The notes under the pieces: generated by a model
Databases searched by the model: none
What the model saw: only the letters and a program-made list of their open reading frames with translations
Told to the model about the DNA's origin: nothing
Translations under genes and position numbers: made by a program
Part shown: positions 27,497 to 36,613 of the stretch, piece after piece
Numbering within the stretch: position 1 is the first letter of the stretch
Layout of the letters: each line of letters opens with the position of its first letter
Assembly: GCF_000621125.1 (NCBI RefSeq)
Contig: NZ_JHZC01000004.1
Location: forward strand, 434,001 to 498,000
Direction: 5' to 3'
Length of the DNA stretch: 64,000 nucleotides
Source of the DNA: Maribacter antarcticus DSM 21422
GTDB taxonomy: Bacteria > Bacteroidota > Bacteroidia > Flavobacteriales > Flavobacteriaceae

Positions 27497-28917
27497 ATGG
27501 GATATAAACCAGTATTAATTTTAAGCCTAGTTCTATTAATATTTCTTGAGACATCGGCACAAGCGCAAGTGCCTATACCGACGCTAGCGCAATTGCAATT
27601 GCAATGGCAAAATGCAGAATTGGCTGCCTTAATAAGTATAGATTTACACGTATTTGACGGTAAGCCATACCTTCAACTCGAAAATCGAATCACTGCAATT
27701 GAAGATTATAATATTTTTAATCCTCAGGGGTACGACATGGACCAATAGATTAGGTCACTAAAGGATGGGAGATTTAAAGTAGCCATTCTAACGGTGAGTC
27801 GCGAGACCGGGTTCTTTTTTTATCAAAGTTCGGTTACGCCTTATTCAATGAAAGCCTTGGATTGGCAAGATGGAAAAAGAGATATTCTTCGAGATTTTAA
27901 GGCATCATGTTAAAAATACGGCATACTTCCCGGCGTTTATATCGGAACGCGATGGAATTCTTTTTATGGTGTATACGACTTCAAAGTAAATGGTGAAAAC
28001 GAGTTTGCTTGGAACAGGCAAAAGCATTACAATAGGATGATAGAAAACGTAGTGGCCGAAATTTTTACTAAGTATGGGGTATGGTTCATGGTCTGGTTTG
28101 ATGGCGGTGCACACGGACCTGAGGAAGGAGGACCAGATGTCCTTTCTATCTTTGAGCAGCACCAACCCAATAGCCTTTTTTATCATTATCTACAAAGAGC
28201 TGATATGAGATGGGGCGGAAGTGAAACAGGAACAGTATCATATCCATCTTGGGGTACTTTTCCATATATGGCTACTGGAGCAGGGGAGTCGGCAAAAAAA
28301 GTAATAAGCGCCAATAACTATCAATTATTGAAGACCGGAGATCCAAATCGCATCTATTATATGCCTGCAATGAGCAATGCACCATTGCGGGGTAACCAAG
28401 GCCATGATTGGTTTTGGTCGCCTAATCGAGAGGAGGTGCTTTATCCGCTAAACACATTAGTTTCCATGTACTACAATTCCGTAGGCCACAATACTTCACT
28501 TATTTTAGGGGTTACACAAAATTCTAGAGGATTGCTACCAAAAGCCGATGTAGCCCGGTTAAAAGAATTTGGGGATGCAATCACCTTACGTTTTCCAATC
28601 CAGTAGCTAGTATCTCTGGTACCGGTAACAAAATTGACCTTAAACTCAAAAAGAACCAAGTCATAAACCAAGTAGTGATTATGGAAGATATTGCTAAAGG
28701 GGAGCGAACCAGAAAATTTAGACTAGAGGTAAAAACTGATAAAGGCTGGCAAACACTGTTTCAAGGGTCCTGCATTGGGCATAAGTTCATCCAAGCTTTC
28801 GAGGATATTGAAGTCTCCAGGGTTTGCCTTTGTATAAAAGAAGCAATTGGAGAACCTACAATCAAGAATTTTGAGATATTTAGAATAGAAGATTATGCTA
28901 ATGCAAAAAAGCTTTAA
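27497..28917 (+). pseudogene. GH29 alpha-L-fucosidase, broken by two in-frame stops and a frameshift
   Basis: From the ATG at 27497 there is a signal peptide (MGYKPVLILSLVLLIFLETSAQ), then the GH29 barrel: VPIPTLAQLQLQWQNAELAAL, LEDY-type NPQGYDMDQ, TAG at 27746-27748 where the family has Trp, KDGRFKVAILTVSRETGFF, a TAA at about 27910 in ASC*KYGILPGVYIGTRWNSF, then MVWFDGGAHGPEEGG (nucleophile Asp region), GNQGHDWFWSPN and SLILGVTQNSRGLLPKAD. All of this is in one frame. Near 28590 the frame shifts, and the C-terminal domain (NPVASISGTGNKIDLKL.. to 28917) continues in another frame. The enzyme would remove alpha-L-fucose from fucans or glycans; the gene cannot make a full protein. Confidence 0.9.
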
Positions 28918-29168
28918 GTGAACTATTAAATTTATTAGGTAATTCACTCAATATCATATATGTATAATCATTATTCTAAATTGGAATAGTACTAAAATTA
29001 GGTGCTATTAAAGATAATGTTATAAGCTCTAATTCATGCTTATGTAATGCCTATTAAAAGATTACGTGACTCCTTTGGTCTATGGACTACTTGGAGCGTT
29101 CCCACCCAGATACATCATGGGAAGGATAGTTAGTTCTTAAACTTAGCTTTACTTTAATTCCAGTTCGC

Positions 29169-30701
29169 CTATCTTTTGGGTTTCTTGTCAAGAATTTCCT
29201 TGTAAGCGGTAATCATTTTTGCCAATTTCTCGGGATAGGCTTGTGCCACATTGTTTTGTTGACCAAGGTCATCATTAAGGTTATAGAGTTGGTAAATGAT
29301 GTCATTTCCAAGTTCAATATTTACAGATGTATTTACCCTTTTACCTTTGTAAGGTGGTATCATTACCCAATTCCCTTTTCTAAATGCGGTTCTGGAAGTG
29401 GCCTCTAGAATAAGTTCTTTCCTTCCGGTCTTGCTTTTACCTAAAAAGGTAGCCAAAAGGTCTTCGCTATCCTGTCCTTTTTGATTGCTACCCGCGAAGT
29501 TGGCTATAGAACTAAGGAGGTCCAGCTGCGATACCAATGCGTCGGAAACTCCTGGCAGTATGGTCCCTTTCCAATAGGTGATAAAGGGCACTCGTGTACC
29601 TGCTTCGAATAAACTGTATTTTCCGCCTCTCAGAGGTCCGGCGGGGATATGGTCTCCCAGTTTTTCTACGGAATCGTCATGATAGCCATCGTTTACAACT
29701 GGTCCATTATCACTACTAAATACGATTAAAGTATTTTCTAATAGGCCTTCTTGTCTTAAAGTTTTTATAAACTCGCCCACACACCAATCTGCTTCTACGA
29801 TAACGTCACCACGGGGACCCATGCCAGAAGATCCAACAAATCTTGGGTGCGGTGTGCGCGGAACATGCGGCTGTTGTAAGGCATAATACAAGAAAAAAGG
29901 CTCGTTTTTATTACTTTTCACATACTGCTGTGCTTTTTGTAAAAAATGGTCTGCCATATCCTCATCTATCCATTTGGCGGTTTCCCCACCCTTCATGTAT
30001 CCGATACGGGAAATACCGTTTATGATACTGTTATCATGCCCGTGGGAAGGTTTCATTTTTAAGAGTTCAGGATTTTCTTTCCCAGTAGATTGCCCTTCAA
30101 AATTTTGTTGATAGCTAATTTCTATGGGGTCGTTGGGGTCTAAATTATCGACTTTTCCATTCTCTATATATACCGTGGGTACTCGATCTTGTGTGGCTGC
30201 CATAATGTAACTATGGTCAAAACCCACTTCGTTGGGACCTGGGCTTATATGTTGGTTCCAATCTACGTTTCCTCTTCCTAAGCCTAAATGCCACTTACCT
30301 ACGATACCCGTTTTATATCCTTTTGCTTTTAGTAATTTGGGGATGGTTAATTGCGCTGTATCAATAATTAACGATGCGGTACCGGGTAAAATTTTAGCGC
30401 TTTTATTTCGCCATGGATAGGTGCCTGTTAGCAAGGCATAACGACTAGGGGTACAGGTAGCGGAGGCAGCATACCCATTAGTGAAGCGCATCCCATCATG
30501 GGCCAGTTTATCAAGGTTTGGTGTTTTCAATGTTGTAGCACCGTATGCGCCAAGTTCTCCGTAGCCTAAATCATCGGCATATATAATAATGATATTCGGT
30601 TGGGTAGGAGCTGTTTTCTCTACTCTGGATGACTGCTTGCATGCGCTGAGCAGCAGAACGCACAAAACACTATATATTGTAATAGGTTGGAAAATTGTCA
30701 T
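29169..30701 (-). CDS. Sulfatase (family S1), outer-membrane or periplasmic lipoprotein
   Basis: A 510-aa type I sulfatase from the ATG at 30701 (MTIFQPITIYSVLCVLLLSAC). The upstream in-frame ATG at 30776 would put 25 unrelated residues before the signal. Metal site DDLGYGELG; formylglycine motif CTPSR in ATCTPSRYALLTG, whose Cys is oxidised by an FGE enzyme not present in the window; further signatures are GIVGKWHLG and FSSDNGP. It cleaves sulfate esters from glycans such as algal sulfated polysaccharides; the exact substrate is not visible. Facing the broken fucosidase, it fits a former fucan-type utilisation island. Confidence 0.92.
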   Translation of the reverse strand: MTIFQPITIYSVLCVLLLSACKQSSRVEKTAPTQPNIIIIYADDLGYGELGAYGATTLKTPNLDKLAHDGMRFTNGYAASATCTPSRYALLTGTYPWRNKSAKILPGTASLIIDTAQLTIPKLLKAKGYKTGIVGKWHLGLGRGNVDWNQHISPGPNEVGFDHSYIMAATQDRVPTVYIENGKVDNLDPNDPIEISYQQNFEGQSTGKENPELLKMKPSHGHDNSIINGISRIGYMKGGETAKWIDEDMADHFLQKAQQYVKSNKNEPFFLYYALQQPHVPRTPHPRFVGSSGMGPRGDVIVEADWCVGEFIKTLRQEGLLENTLIVFSSDNGPVVNDGYHDDSVEKLGDHIPAGPLRGGKYSLFEAGTRVPFITYWKGTILPGVSDALVSQLDLLSSIANFAGSNQKGQDSEDLLATFLGKSKTGRKELILEATSRTAFRKGNWVMIPPYKGKRVNTSVNIELGNDIIYQLYNLNDDLGQQNNVAQAYPEKLAKMITAYKEILDKKPKR

Positions 30702-30954
30702 AGGGATAGCATGGTATGTTAATCGCGTATCGAATATAAACAAATTAGCAGGTCTCCTAAGAAAAATACCGAGCACTTGTTTAAAAGTAAGGATGGTTTT
30801 TTAGTTTTTGAGTATGTTCGGGTAAAAGAAATCTAGGGTTGTAAATCAATACTTTCCTTGTTACTCATTACGTTTTATCAGGGTTCTGGTATGTTGTTGC
30901 TTTTTTGTTGATAACAAATGCATGGGCTTCTTGTGTGCTAGTGGTTGAAGCCCC

Positions 30955-30962
30955 TATTTTTG
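30955..30962 (+). promoter_or_regulatory. Candidate -7 box of the 119-aa gene
   Basis: TATTTTTG matches TAnnTTTG; a CTTG at 30930-30933 lies 21 bp upstream as a weak -33 match. The ATG follows at 30979. Confidence 0.4.
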
Positions 30963-30978
30963 CCGACTTTACAAGCGC

Positions 30979-31338
30979 ATGAAAAAACTAGAAATAGGGG
31001 ACAAGGTGTATAACGCAAAACAAAACGGATTTGCCGATTTTATACGCTATTCCTTTTCTGAAGTCGTAACACTTACTAAAACTTTGGCCGTACTCAAAAA
31101 CGGCGTAAAACTCTTTAATGAACCACGAATTTCCTATATCACAGAAGATGTGGGCTATTCCGTTTCTAGGCAAAGAGGCTTGCACTGGCATTTGGTATCT
31201 TTGGAGGCGATTCGAAAAGCCCAAATCGAAAATGAAAAAATTGCTGCCTACGAGTGGTTCGAGGTTAAAGAGTTTAGCTTAGAAGAAAAGAAATTCATCT
31301 ACAAACAGTTTACAAAGTTAGCAAGCAAAAAGATTTAA
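30979..31338 (+). CDS. Unknown 119-aa protein
   Basis: I do not recognise a family. The N-terminal half is a small beta-rich domain (MKKLEIGDKVYNAKQNGFADF, VTLTKTLAVLKNGVKLFNEP, GYSVSRQRGLHWHLVSLE) that resembles SH3-like barrels. The C-terminal half is a charged helix (ENEKIAAYEWFEVKEFSLEEKKFIYKQFTKLASKK). It has no signal or membrane segment. It is monocistronic, with a candidate promoter before it and the tRNA gene 145 bp after it. Confidence 0.65.
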   Translation: MKKLEIGDKVYNAKQNGFADFIRYSFSEVVTLTKTLAVLKNGVKLFNEPRISYITEDVGYSVSRQRGLHWHLVSLEAIRKAQIENEKIAAYEWFEVKEFSLEEKKFIYKQFTKLASKKI

Positions 31339-31483
31339 GCATTTTAAGTGGGTGGTTTCTACAGGGTAAATATTTTGGTTGAGGTGCTCGCTAAGTAGAA
31401 ATGAGTCTCTACTTCAAAATATTGTTTAGTAGTAAAATACTAAACAAAACCTAGGCTCTATATACTACTAGTTTTGAAATGAT

Positions 31484-31569
31484 GGAGGAATGGCAGAGTG
31501 GACTAATGTAGCAAATCTCCGGATTTGTGAAGTGTAAGCTTTCGAGGGTTCGAATCCCTCCTCCCTCCG
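31484..31569 (+). tRNA. Class II serine-type tRNA with irregular anticodon arm (possibly decayed)
   Basis: Acceptor GGAGGAA (31484-31490) pairs with TCCCTCC (31562-31568) with one A-C mismatch. The discriminator is G, as in serine tRNAs; no CCA is encoded. D arm TGGCAGAGTGG is of serine type. There is a long variable arm (GAAG..CTTTC), and a perfect T arm GAGGG-TTCGAAT-CCCTC. The anticodon arm is one nucleotide too long: GCAAA and TTTGT pair around an 8-nt loop TCTCCGGA (or CAAAT/ATTTG around 6 nt). An extra C at 31561 separates T stem and acceptor. The anticodon therefore cannot be read with confidence. A terminator follows, so it is probably transcribed. Confidence 0.6.
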
Positions 31570-31573
31570 AAAT

Positions 31574-31607
31574 AAAAAGCCCCATGGTACTCGTGAGGCT
31601 TTTTTTA
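31574..31607 (+). terminator. Terminator after the tRNA
   Basis: AAAAAGCC and GGCTTTTTTT pair around a loop of about 15-17 nt, directly after the tRNA, with a T run. Confidence 0.75.
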
Positions 31608-31786
31608 AAGCATTTTTTATTGGTATACCACCATGAAGTTATTATTTCAAATTATTATTTTAATTATCTAAAATATAGCTAGTTAATATTATTTTTTTAT
31701 GATTGATGTTATAGTTTTGTTTCGCTATGAAATAAGACCGGCTACTCAACGGGATAAATCCCATTCCAAACGGTTATTTTTGCAGT

Positions 31787-32542
31787 ATGGAAGAATGGTA
31801 TCATTACCCTTTACTTGTTTTGGTTGGCTTTGTGGTAGGATTTATAAATACAGTGGCTGGTGGCGGTTCTTTGCTAGCGCTTCCTTTCTTGATTTTTATA
31901 GGACTGCCATCAAATATAGCAAACGGAACCAATCGTGTTGCTGTTGTAGTGCAAACGGCAATGGCTACAGTAGGGTTTAAAAGCAAAGGAGTTGCTACTT
32001 TTCCGTTTAATGTGTATTTAGGAATTGCAGCCTTTTTTGGTTCTATAATCGGTGCCTATATCGCAGTAGATATTACCGGCGAGGTCTTCAACCGAATTTT
32101 GGCTATGGTCATGATTGCCGTGGTGTTTATTATAATTTTCAGCCCTAAAATGAGCATCGTTCATCTTGAGGAGCGCCTTACCGGAAAATACCTTTGGTTG
32201 GGTATTATCGCTTTTTTCTTTTTTGGAATTTATGGTGGATTCATTAATGCGGGACTCGGATTCTTAATGATGCTGTTCTTGCATTATGTGAACCGAATGT
32301 CTTTGGTTCGCTCCAATGCTACCAAAGTAGCGGTGGTTTTTTTATTCATGATTTCTGCCCTAGCTGTTTTTGCCCTCAACGATAAAGTCAATTGGAAAAT
32401 AGGTCTCATTTTGGCCATAGGTAACGGAAGTGGCGCTTGGTTTGCTAGCCGGTTTTCGGTAAAAAAAGGAGACGGATTCATTAAAATTTTTTTAGTAGTC
32501 ATGGTGGTAATTATGGCTGTAAAGCTTTGGTTTTTTAATTAA
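31787..32542 (+). CDS. TauE/SafE-family membrane permease
   Basis: A 251-aa protein with eight or so membrane segments and the two duplicated family motifs GFINTVAGGGSLLALP (near residue 15) and FFGIYGGFINAGLGFLMM (near 145). The family exports sulfite, sulfoacetate or other organosulfur anions, but many members are uncharacterised. A sulfatase and glycan genes lie nearby but not adjacent, so no link is claimed. A TATTTTTG box at 31775-31782 ends 4 nt before the ATG, suggesting a very short or leaderless message. Confidence 0.88.
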   Translation: MEEWYHYPLLVLVGFVVGFINTVAGGGSLLALPFLIFIGLPSNIANGTNRVAVVVQTAMATVGFKSKGVATFPFNVYLGIAAFFGSIIGAYIAVDITGEVFNRILAMVMIAVVFIIIFSPKMSIVHLEERLTGKYLWLGIIAFFFFGIYGGFINAGLGFLMMLFLHYVNRMSLVRSNATKVAVVFLFMISALAVFALNDKVNWKIGLILAIGNGSGAWFASRFSVKKGDGFIKIFLVVMVVIMAVKLWFFN

Positions 32543-32751
32543 TCGTATGCGGTTTAAGCGGTAAACAAGTAAACTCTTAAGGGATGAGTATTGACGTTTA
32601 TACCTTTAGTATTTAAGTCAAAAAATGAGATAGCTTAAACTTATTTTTAAACCTAAACTTGAGCCTGAACTTGTTTTTGAATTTAAATTTGTGTTGTAAC
32701 TTTGAAAGTGGCTATTATAGATAGTTACGACAGCTTAAAACATACACATAA

Positions 32752-33951
32752 ATGCCAGGATTTGAATTATTTGGGGAAGCAGAAAAAGCACAAGTGCAAG
32801 ATGTATTGGATTCCGGTGTGTTGATGCGTTACGGATTTGACGGAATGCGAAAGGGCCATTGGAAAGCAAAAGAGTTGGAAAAAGCAGTAGCAGAACGTAT
32901 GCAGACCAACTATGCACAATTACTAAGCAGTGGTACAGCTGCCCTCACAGTAGCTTTGCAAGCTGCAGGAATTGGAGCAGGGGACGAGGTAATCATGCCT
33001 ACGTTCACCTTTGTAGCGAGTTTTGAATCTATCTTGGCTATTGGCGCTATTCCTGTTTTGGTAGATATTGATGATACGTTGACCTTGAATCCTGTTGCAG
33101 TAGAGAGCGCTATCACTACTAAGACTAAAGTAGTGATGCCTGTACATATGTGCGGATCTATGGCAGATTTATCAGCTTTGAAAGCAATTTGCACAAAGCA
33201 TAATTTATTGTTGCTAGAGGATGCTTGCCAGGCAATTGGTGGAACATACGAAGGAAAGCCCTTGGGTAGTTATGGAGACTTAGGCTGTTTTTCTTTTGAT
33301 TTTGTAAAAACAATTACTTGTGGGGAGGGTGGTGCCATGATAACCAACAACGAAGCGTATTTCAAAAATGCCGATCACTATTCTGACCATGGACATGACC
33401 ACTTTGGAAATGACAGGGGAGCGGAAAGCCATCCGTTTTTGGGGTATAATTATAGAATTTCTGAACTCAATGCAGCAGTCGGTTGTGCTCAAGTACAGCG
33501 ATTGGACGAATTTATAACCATTCAAAAGAAACATTATACCGTATTGCGCGAAGCATTGACCGATATCGAGGGCGTAACCTTTAGACGTGTACCAGAAGGT
33601 GGTGTTGAGAATTATTCCTTTCTGAACTTCTTTTTACCAACGGAGGAACTAGCCCGAAAAGCACATAAGGCCCTCGGAGAAGCTGGTTTGGACGTTTGTT
33701 TTTATTGGTACGATAACAACTGGCACTATTACCGAAAATGGGAACATTTAATCAACTTGAAGACATTAGCTAAGTTTCCACAAGAAATTATTGAGGGGCT
33801 TCCGGATTACAGCAAAGCAGATTTTTCAAAGTCAGATGTATGGATGGGGAGGACGATATCCTCTTTGGTGAAACTAAGCTGGACAAAGGAAGGGGTAGCG
33901 AGTAGGGCTAAAGCAATGTCGCATGTTATTACCGGAGTGTTAGCCGAGTAA
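32752..33951 (+). CDS. DegT/DnrJ/EryC1/StrS-family aminotransferase
   Basis: A 399-aa PLP enzyme of fold type I. Substrate/PLP motifs: SSGTAALTVALQAAGIGAGDEV (phosphate-binding region), VMPVHMCGSMADL, LLEDACQAIGGTYEGK (Asp pairing with the pyridine N), and the lysine region FSFDFVKTITCGEGGAM where Lys forms the Schiff base. Family members make amino sugars for polysaccharides or antibiotics from keto sugars. Here there is no sugar-nucleotide operon, so the substrate is open. The gene is preceded by a 209-bp spacer and ends 1 bp before the stop of the convergent ribBA gene. Confidence 0.9.
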   Translation: MPGFELFGEAEKAQVQDVLDSGVLMRYGFDGMRKGHWKAKELEKAVAERMQTNYAQLLSSGTAALTVALQAAGIGAGDEVIMPTFTFVASFESILAIGAIPVLVDIDDTLTLNPVAVESAITTKTKVVMPVHMCGSMADLSALKAICTKHNLLLLEDACQAIGGTYEGKPLGSYGDLGCFSFDFVKTITCGEGGAMITNNEAYFKNADHYSDHGHDHFGNDRGAESHPFLGYNYRISELNAAVGCAQVQRLDEFITIQKKHYTVLREALTDIEGVTFRRVPEGGVENYSFLNFFLPTEELARKAHKALGEAGLDVCFYWYDNNWHYYRKWEHLINLKTLAKFPQEIIEGLPDYSKADFSKSDVWMGRTISSLVKLSWTKEGVASRAKAMSHVITGVLAE

Positions 33952-33952
33952 T

Positions 33953-35098
33953 TTAATACGAAACGTAATCCACAATTTCCAATCCGTAACCTACAATACC
34001 TACTCTTTTGGACTGCTGACTATTGGTCAGTAACCTCATTTTGGTAATACCAAGGTCATGTAGTATTTGTGCCCCAATACCAAAATCACGTGAATCCATC
34101 TCTATTTTGGGTGCTTTGTGTATGTCTTGTTTTTGTAGTTCTTTAAGTTCTTCTAGCCGTGATAGTAGGTTTAGCGATTTTGAATCTTGGTTGATAAAAA
34201 CAATCGCTCCTTTTCCTTCTTGATTTATCGCTTTGAACATATTCTCCAATTTCTCATCGGGACTGTTGGTTAGCGTACCTAGAATATCATTGTTTACCAA
34301 GGTAGAATTAATGCGCGTAAGCACTTCATCTTCCTTGCTCCATATCCCTTTTGTCAGAGCAATATGCACGCGATTGTTTGTCGTTTGCTTGTAAGCTCGC
34401 AACCTAAATTTACCAAAACGAGTCGTAATTTCGAAATCGGTTTCTTTGTCTATCAGGCTATCGTGCTCCATTCTATAGGCTATCAAATCCTCAATGGAAA
34501 CAATCTTTAAATCGAACTTTTTAGCTACCTCAATAAGTTGTGGTAAACGGGCCATGGATCCATCTTCATTCATGATTTCCACAATAATACCAGCTGGCTG
34601 TAATCCTGCTAAACGTGCAAAATCTATTGCTGCCTCGGTATGCCCTGTGCGCCTTAGAACACCACCTTCTTTTGCTACCAAAGGAAAAATGTGTCCTGGT
34701 CTTGCTAAATCGTGCGGTTTGGTGTCAATTTCTGTAAGAGCTAAAACGGTCTTAGCTCTGTCTGAAGCTGAAATTCCTGTAGTAACCCCTTTACCTCTTA
34801 AATCTACAGATACTGTAAATGCAGTTTCCATAGGGTCTGTGTTGTTACTTACCATCATATGGAGTCCAAGTTCTTTGCATCTACCTTCTGTCAGCGGAGC
34901 ACAAATAAGCCCTTTTCCGTGTGTAGCCATAAAGTTTACGGTCTCCGGTGTTGCGAGTTCAGCAGCGGCTAAAAAATCTCCTTCGTTCTCTCGGTTTTCA
35001 TCGTCAACAACAATGATGACCTTCCCTTTTTGAATATCGGCAATGGCATCTCTTATGGTATCTAATTGTATGTTATGTTGCATTTTTGTTGTCATCAA
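33953..35098 (-). CDS. ribBA: RibBA-type protein: DHBP synthase with degenerate GTP cyclohydrolase II half
   Basis: A 381-aa bifunctional-type protein. Residues 10-210 are 3,4-dihydroxy-2-butanone 4-phosphate synthase, with DDENRENEGDF, THGKGLICAPLT, GVTTGISASDRA and RTGHTEAAIDFARLAG, all the active-site motifs for making the four-carbon unit of riboflavin from ribulose 5-phosphate. Residues 220-381 have the GTP cyclohydrolase II fold, but the three zinc Cys and the GDVFGSxRCDCG-type motif are missing. So only the RibB activity is expected here, and a separate RibA would be needed. The ATG at 35098 overlaps the LptF/G gene by 26 bp; the ATG at 35083 is an alternative. Confidence 0.88.
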   Translation of the reverse strand: MMTTKMQHNIQLDTIRDAIADIQKGKVIIVVDDENRENEGDFLAAAELATPETVNFMATHGKGLICAPLTEGRCKELGLHMMVSNNTDPMETAFTVSVDLRGKGVTTGISASDRAKTVLALTEIDTKPHDLARPGHIFPLVAKEGGVLRRTGHTEAAIDFARLAGLQPAGIIVEIMNEDGSMARLPQLIEVAKKFDLKIVSIEDLIAYRMEHDSLIDKETDFEITTRFGKFRLRAYKQTTNNRVHIALTKGIWSKEDEVLTRINSTLVNNDILGTLTNSPDEKLENMFKAINQEGKGAIVFINQDSKSLNLLSRLEELKELQKQDIHKAPKIEMDSRDFGIGAQILHDLGITKMRLLTNSQQSKRVGIVGYGLEIVDYVSY

Positions 35099-36608
35099 CT
35101 TTCTTTTTCTTAAATTTTTTGAATATTATTTGGAAAAAATCTGTGATGACACCAAAGTTCATCATTCCCTTATCTTCTGTAGCTCGTTTTGTAAACCAAA
35201 TACCTAAGGGTAACATAATCAATGTAGCTAACCAAGCCCCTAAAATAGGATTTATATTTCCTTCCTTCGCATAATTTCCTGCGAATACTCCAATAAAATA
35301 GTATACTAAAAACAATGCAATAGCAATGACCATAGGCAGTCCTAGTCCTCCCTTTCGAATAATCGCACCTAATGGAGCGCCTACAAAAAAGAGAATGATA
35401 CAGGAAAAGGCCAATGCATATTTGCTATGAAGCGATAAGATATGAAGGTTATAATTTTTATATCTATTTTCCATCTCCTCCTTTTTACCTCTTATGGAAC
35501 CTAAAATACCTGTGATATCATTTTTTGCATTATTCATCACCTGAATTCTTTGCCATTCCGGAAATATATGAAGGATATCTGCCTTTATGGAATCTTGCTT
35601 TACGGGGTCTTCCATAATCGCTTTTATTTTACCAGCTAGTATAGAGTCCTTCTTTAGTCTGGCTTCATTTTTAACGGTGGTAGTGTCCTTTGTTTCTAAA
35701 GGCACAAAAAGACCAGTTCTAGCATTTATATTTTTGGAGAAGGCCCGTACAATCCTAAAATTATCTTTTTTTATGGAATCTATATCCAAGGTAAGCCTTA
35801 AGATATTTTTCATTTTGGCCGTACTGATATCGCGCTCTTCATCCAAATCCACATTATTAAATTCGGACAAATCAATATTCATGATTAACGTATCAAAATC
35901 TGCCTGTGCAAACGGAAATTTTAGTTTGTTTTTGTTGTTTTTGCTTATTACGTCTTTGTAATAATGCCCTTCTTTAAGGATTAGTTGCAGTATGTCGGAA
36001 TTTTCATTACTTTTTAATTCTCCTGTTTTCGCCTTTATTACCGTGGTATTAGTGTTGTTCTTGCCTTTTTGATGGATAATCACATTTCGTAGAAAGCGAT
36101 CGTTATCACCATATTTTTCATCAACCTTAATATTCATATCCGCGCCTTCAAAATCGCTAAATACACCTTCAGCAACAGCAACTGCGGGTTTTATCTTTGC
36201 GATATTTCGTCTAAGGTTGAATATTTTTCGTTGAGAGAGCGGAATAACATTATTAGCAAAAAAGAAAGTAACACCGCCAAGTATAGTTACAAAGATGATT
36301 AAGCTTACCATGGCACGCTGCAAGGAAATCCCAGAAGCTTTCATGGCAGCAAACTCGTAGTTTTCTGCCAATGTTCCAAAGGTGAGTATAGAGGAGAGTA
36401 ACACGGTTAAGGGAAGTACCTTTTCTGTAAGGTCTGGTATTAAATAAAAAAGGAACTTACCTATAATGAAAATATCAAGACCTTTTCCAGCCAAATCGTC
36501 TATAAAAAGCCAAATCGTTTGAAATATGAAAATGAACATCAATATTACAAACGAACTGACAAAATTAAAAACGAACCTTGATAGTATATACCGGTCTAGA
36601 ATTCTCAA
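35073..36608 (-). CDS. LptF/LptG-family permease
   Basis: A 511-aa inner-membrane protein of the YjgP/YjgQ family: three membrane segments at the N-terminus (about 10-120, MRILDRYILSRFVFNFVSS and the conserved GTLAENYEFAAMKASGISLQR), a large periplasmic domain (about 130-385) and three C-terminal segments (about 395-490). It extracts lipopolysaccharide with LptB and its partner permease. It is in the minus-strand cluster between lolA and ribBA, both with short gaps. F or G cannot be told from sequence alone. Confidence 0.9.
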   Translation of the reverse strand: MRILDRYILSRFVFNFVSSFVILMFIFIFQTIWLFIDDLAGKGLDIFIIGKFLFYLIPDLTEKVLPLTVLLSSILTFGTLAENYEFAAMKASGISLQRAMVSLIIFVTILGGVTFFFANNVIPLSQRKIFNLRRNIAKIKPAVAVAEGVFSDFEGADMNIKVDEKYGDNDRFLRNVIIHQKGKNNTNTTVIKAKTGELKSNENSDILQLILKEGHYYKDVISKNNKNKLKFPFAQADFDTLIMNIDLSEFNNVDLDEERDISTAKMKNILRLTLDIDSIKKDNFRIVRAFSKNINARTGLFVPLETKDTTTVKNEARLKKDSILAGKIKAIMEDPVKQDSIKADILHIFPEWQRIQVMNNAKNDITGILGSIRGKKEEMENRYKNYNLHILSLHSKYALAFSCIILFFVGAPLGAIIRKGGLGLPMVIAIALFLVYYFIGVFAGNYAKEGNINPILGAWLATLIMLPLGIWFTKRATEDKGMMNFGVITDFFQIIFKKFKKKKVDDNKNAT

Positions 36609-36613
36609 TTGTT

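Noticed and set aside
27746-27912. Recoding of TAG/TAA as sense codons in the fucosidase gene
   Set aside because: A separate frameshift near 28590 also breaks the gene, and no other gene in the window uses in-frame stops, so decay is the simpler explanation.
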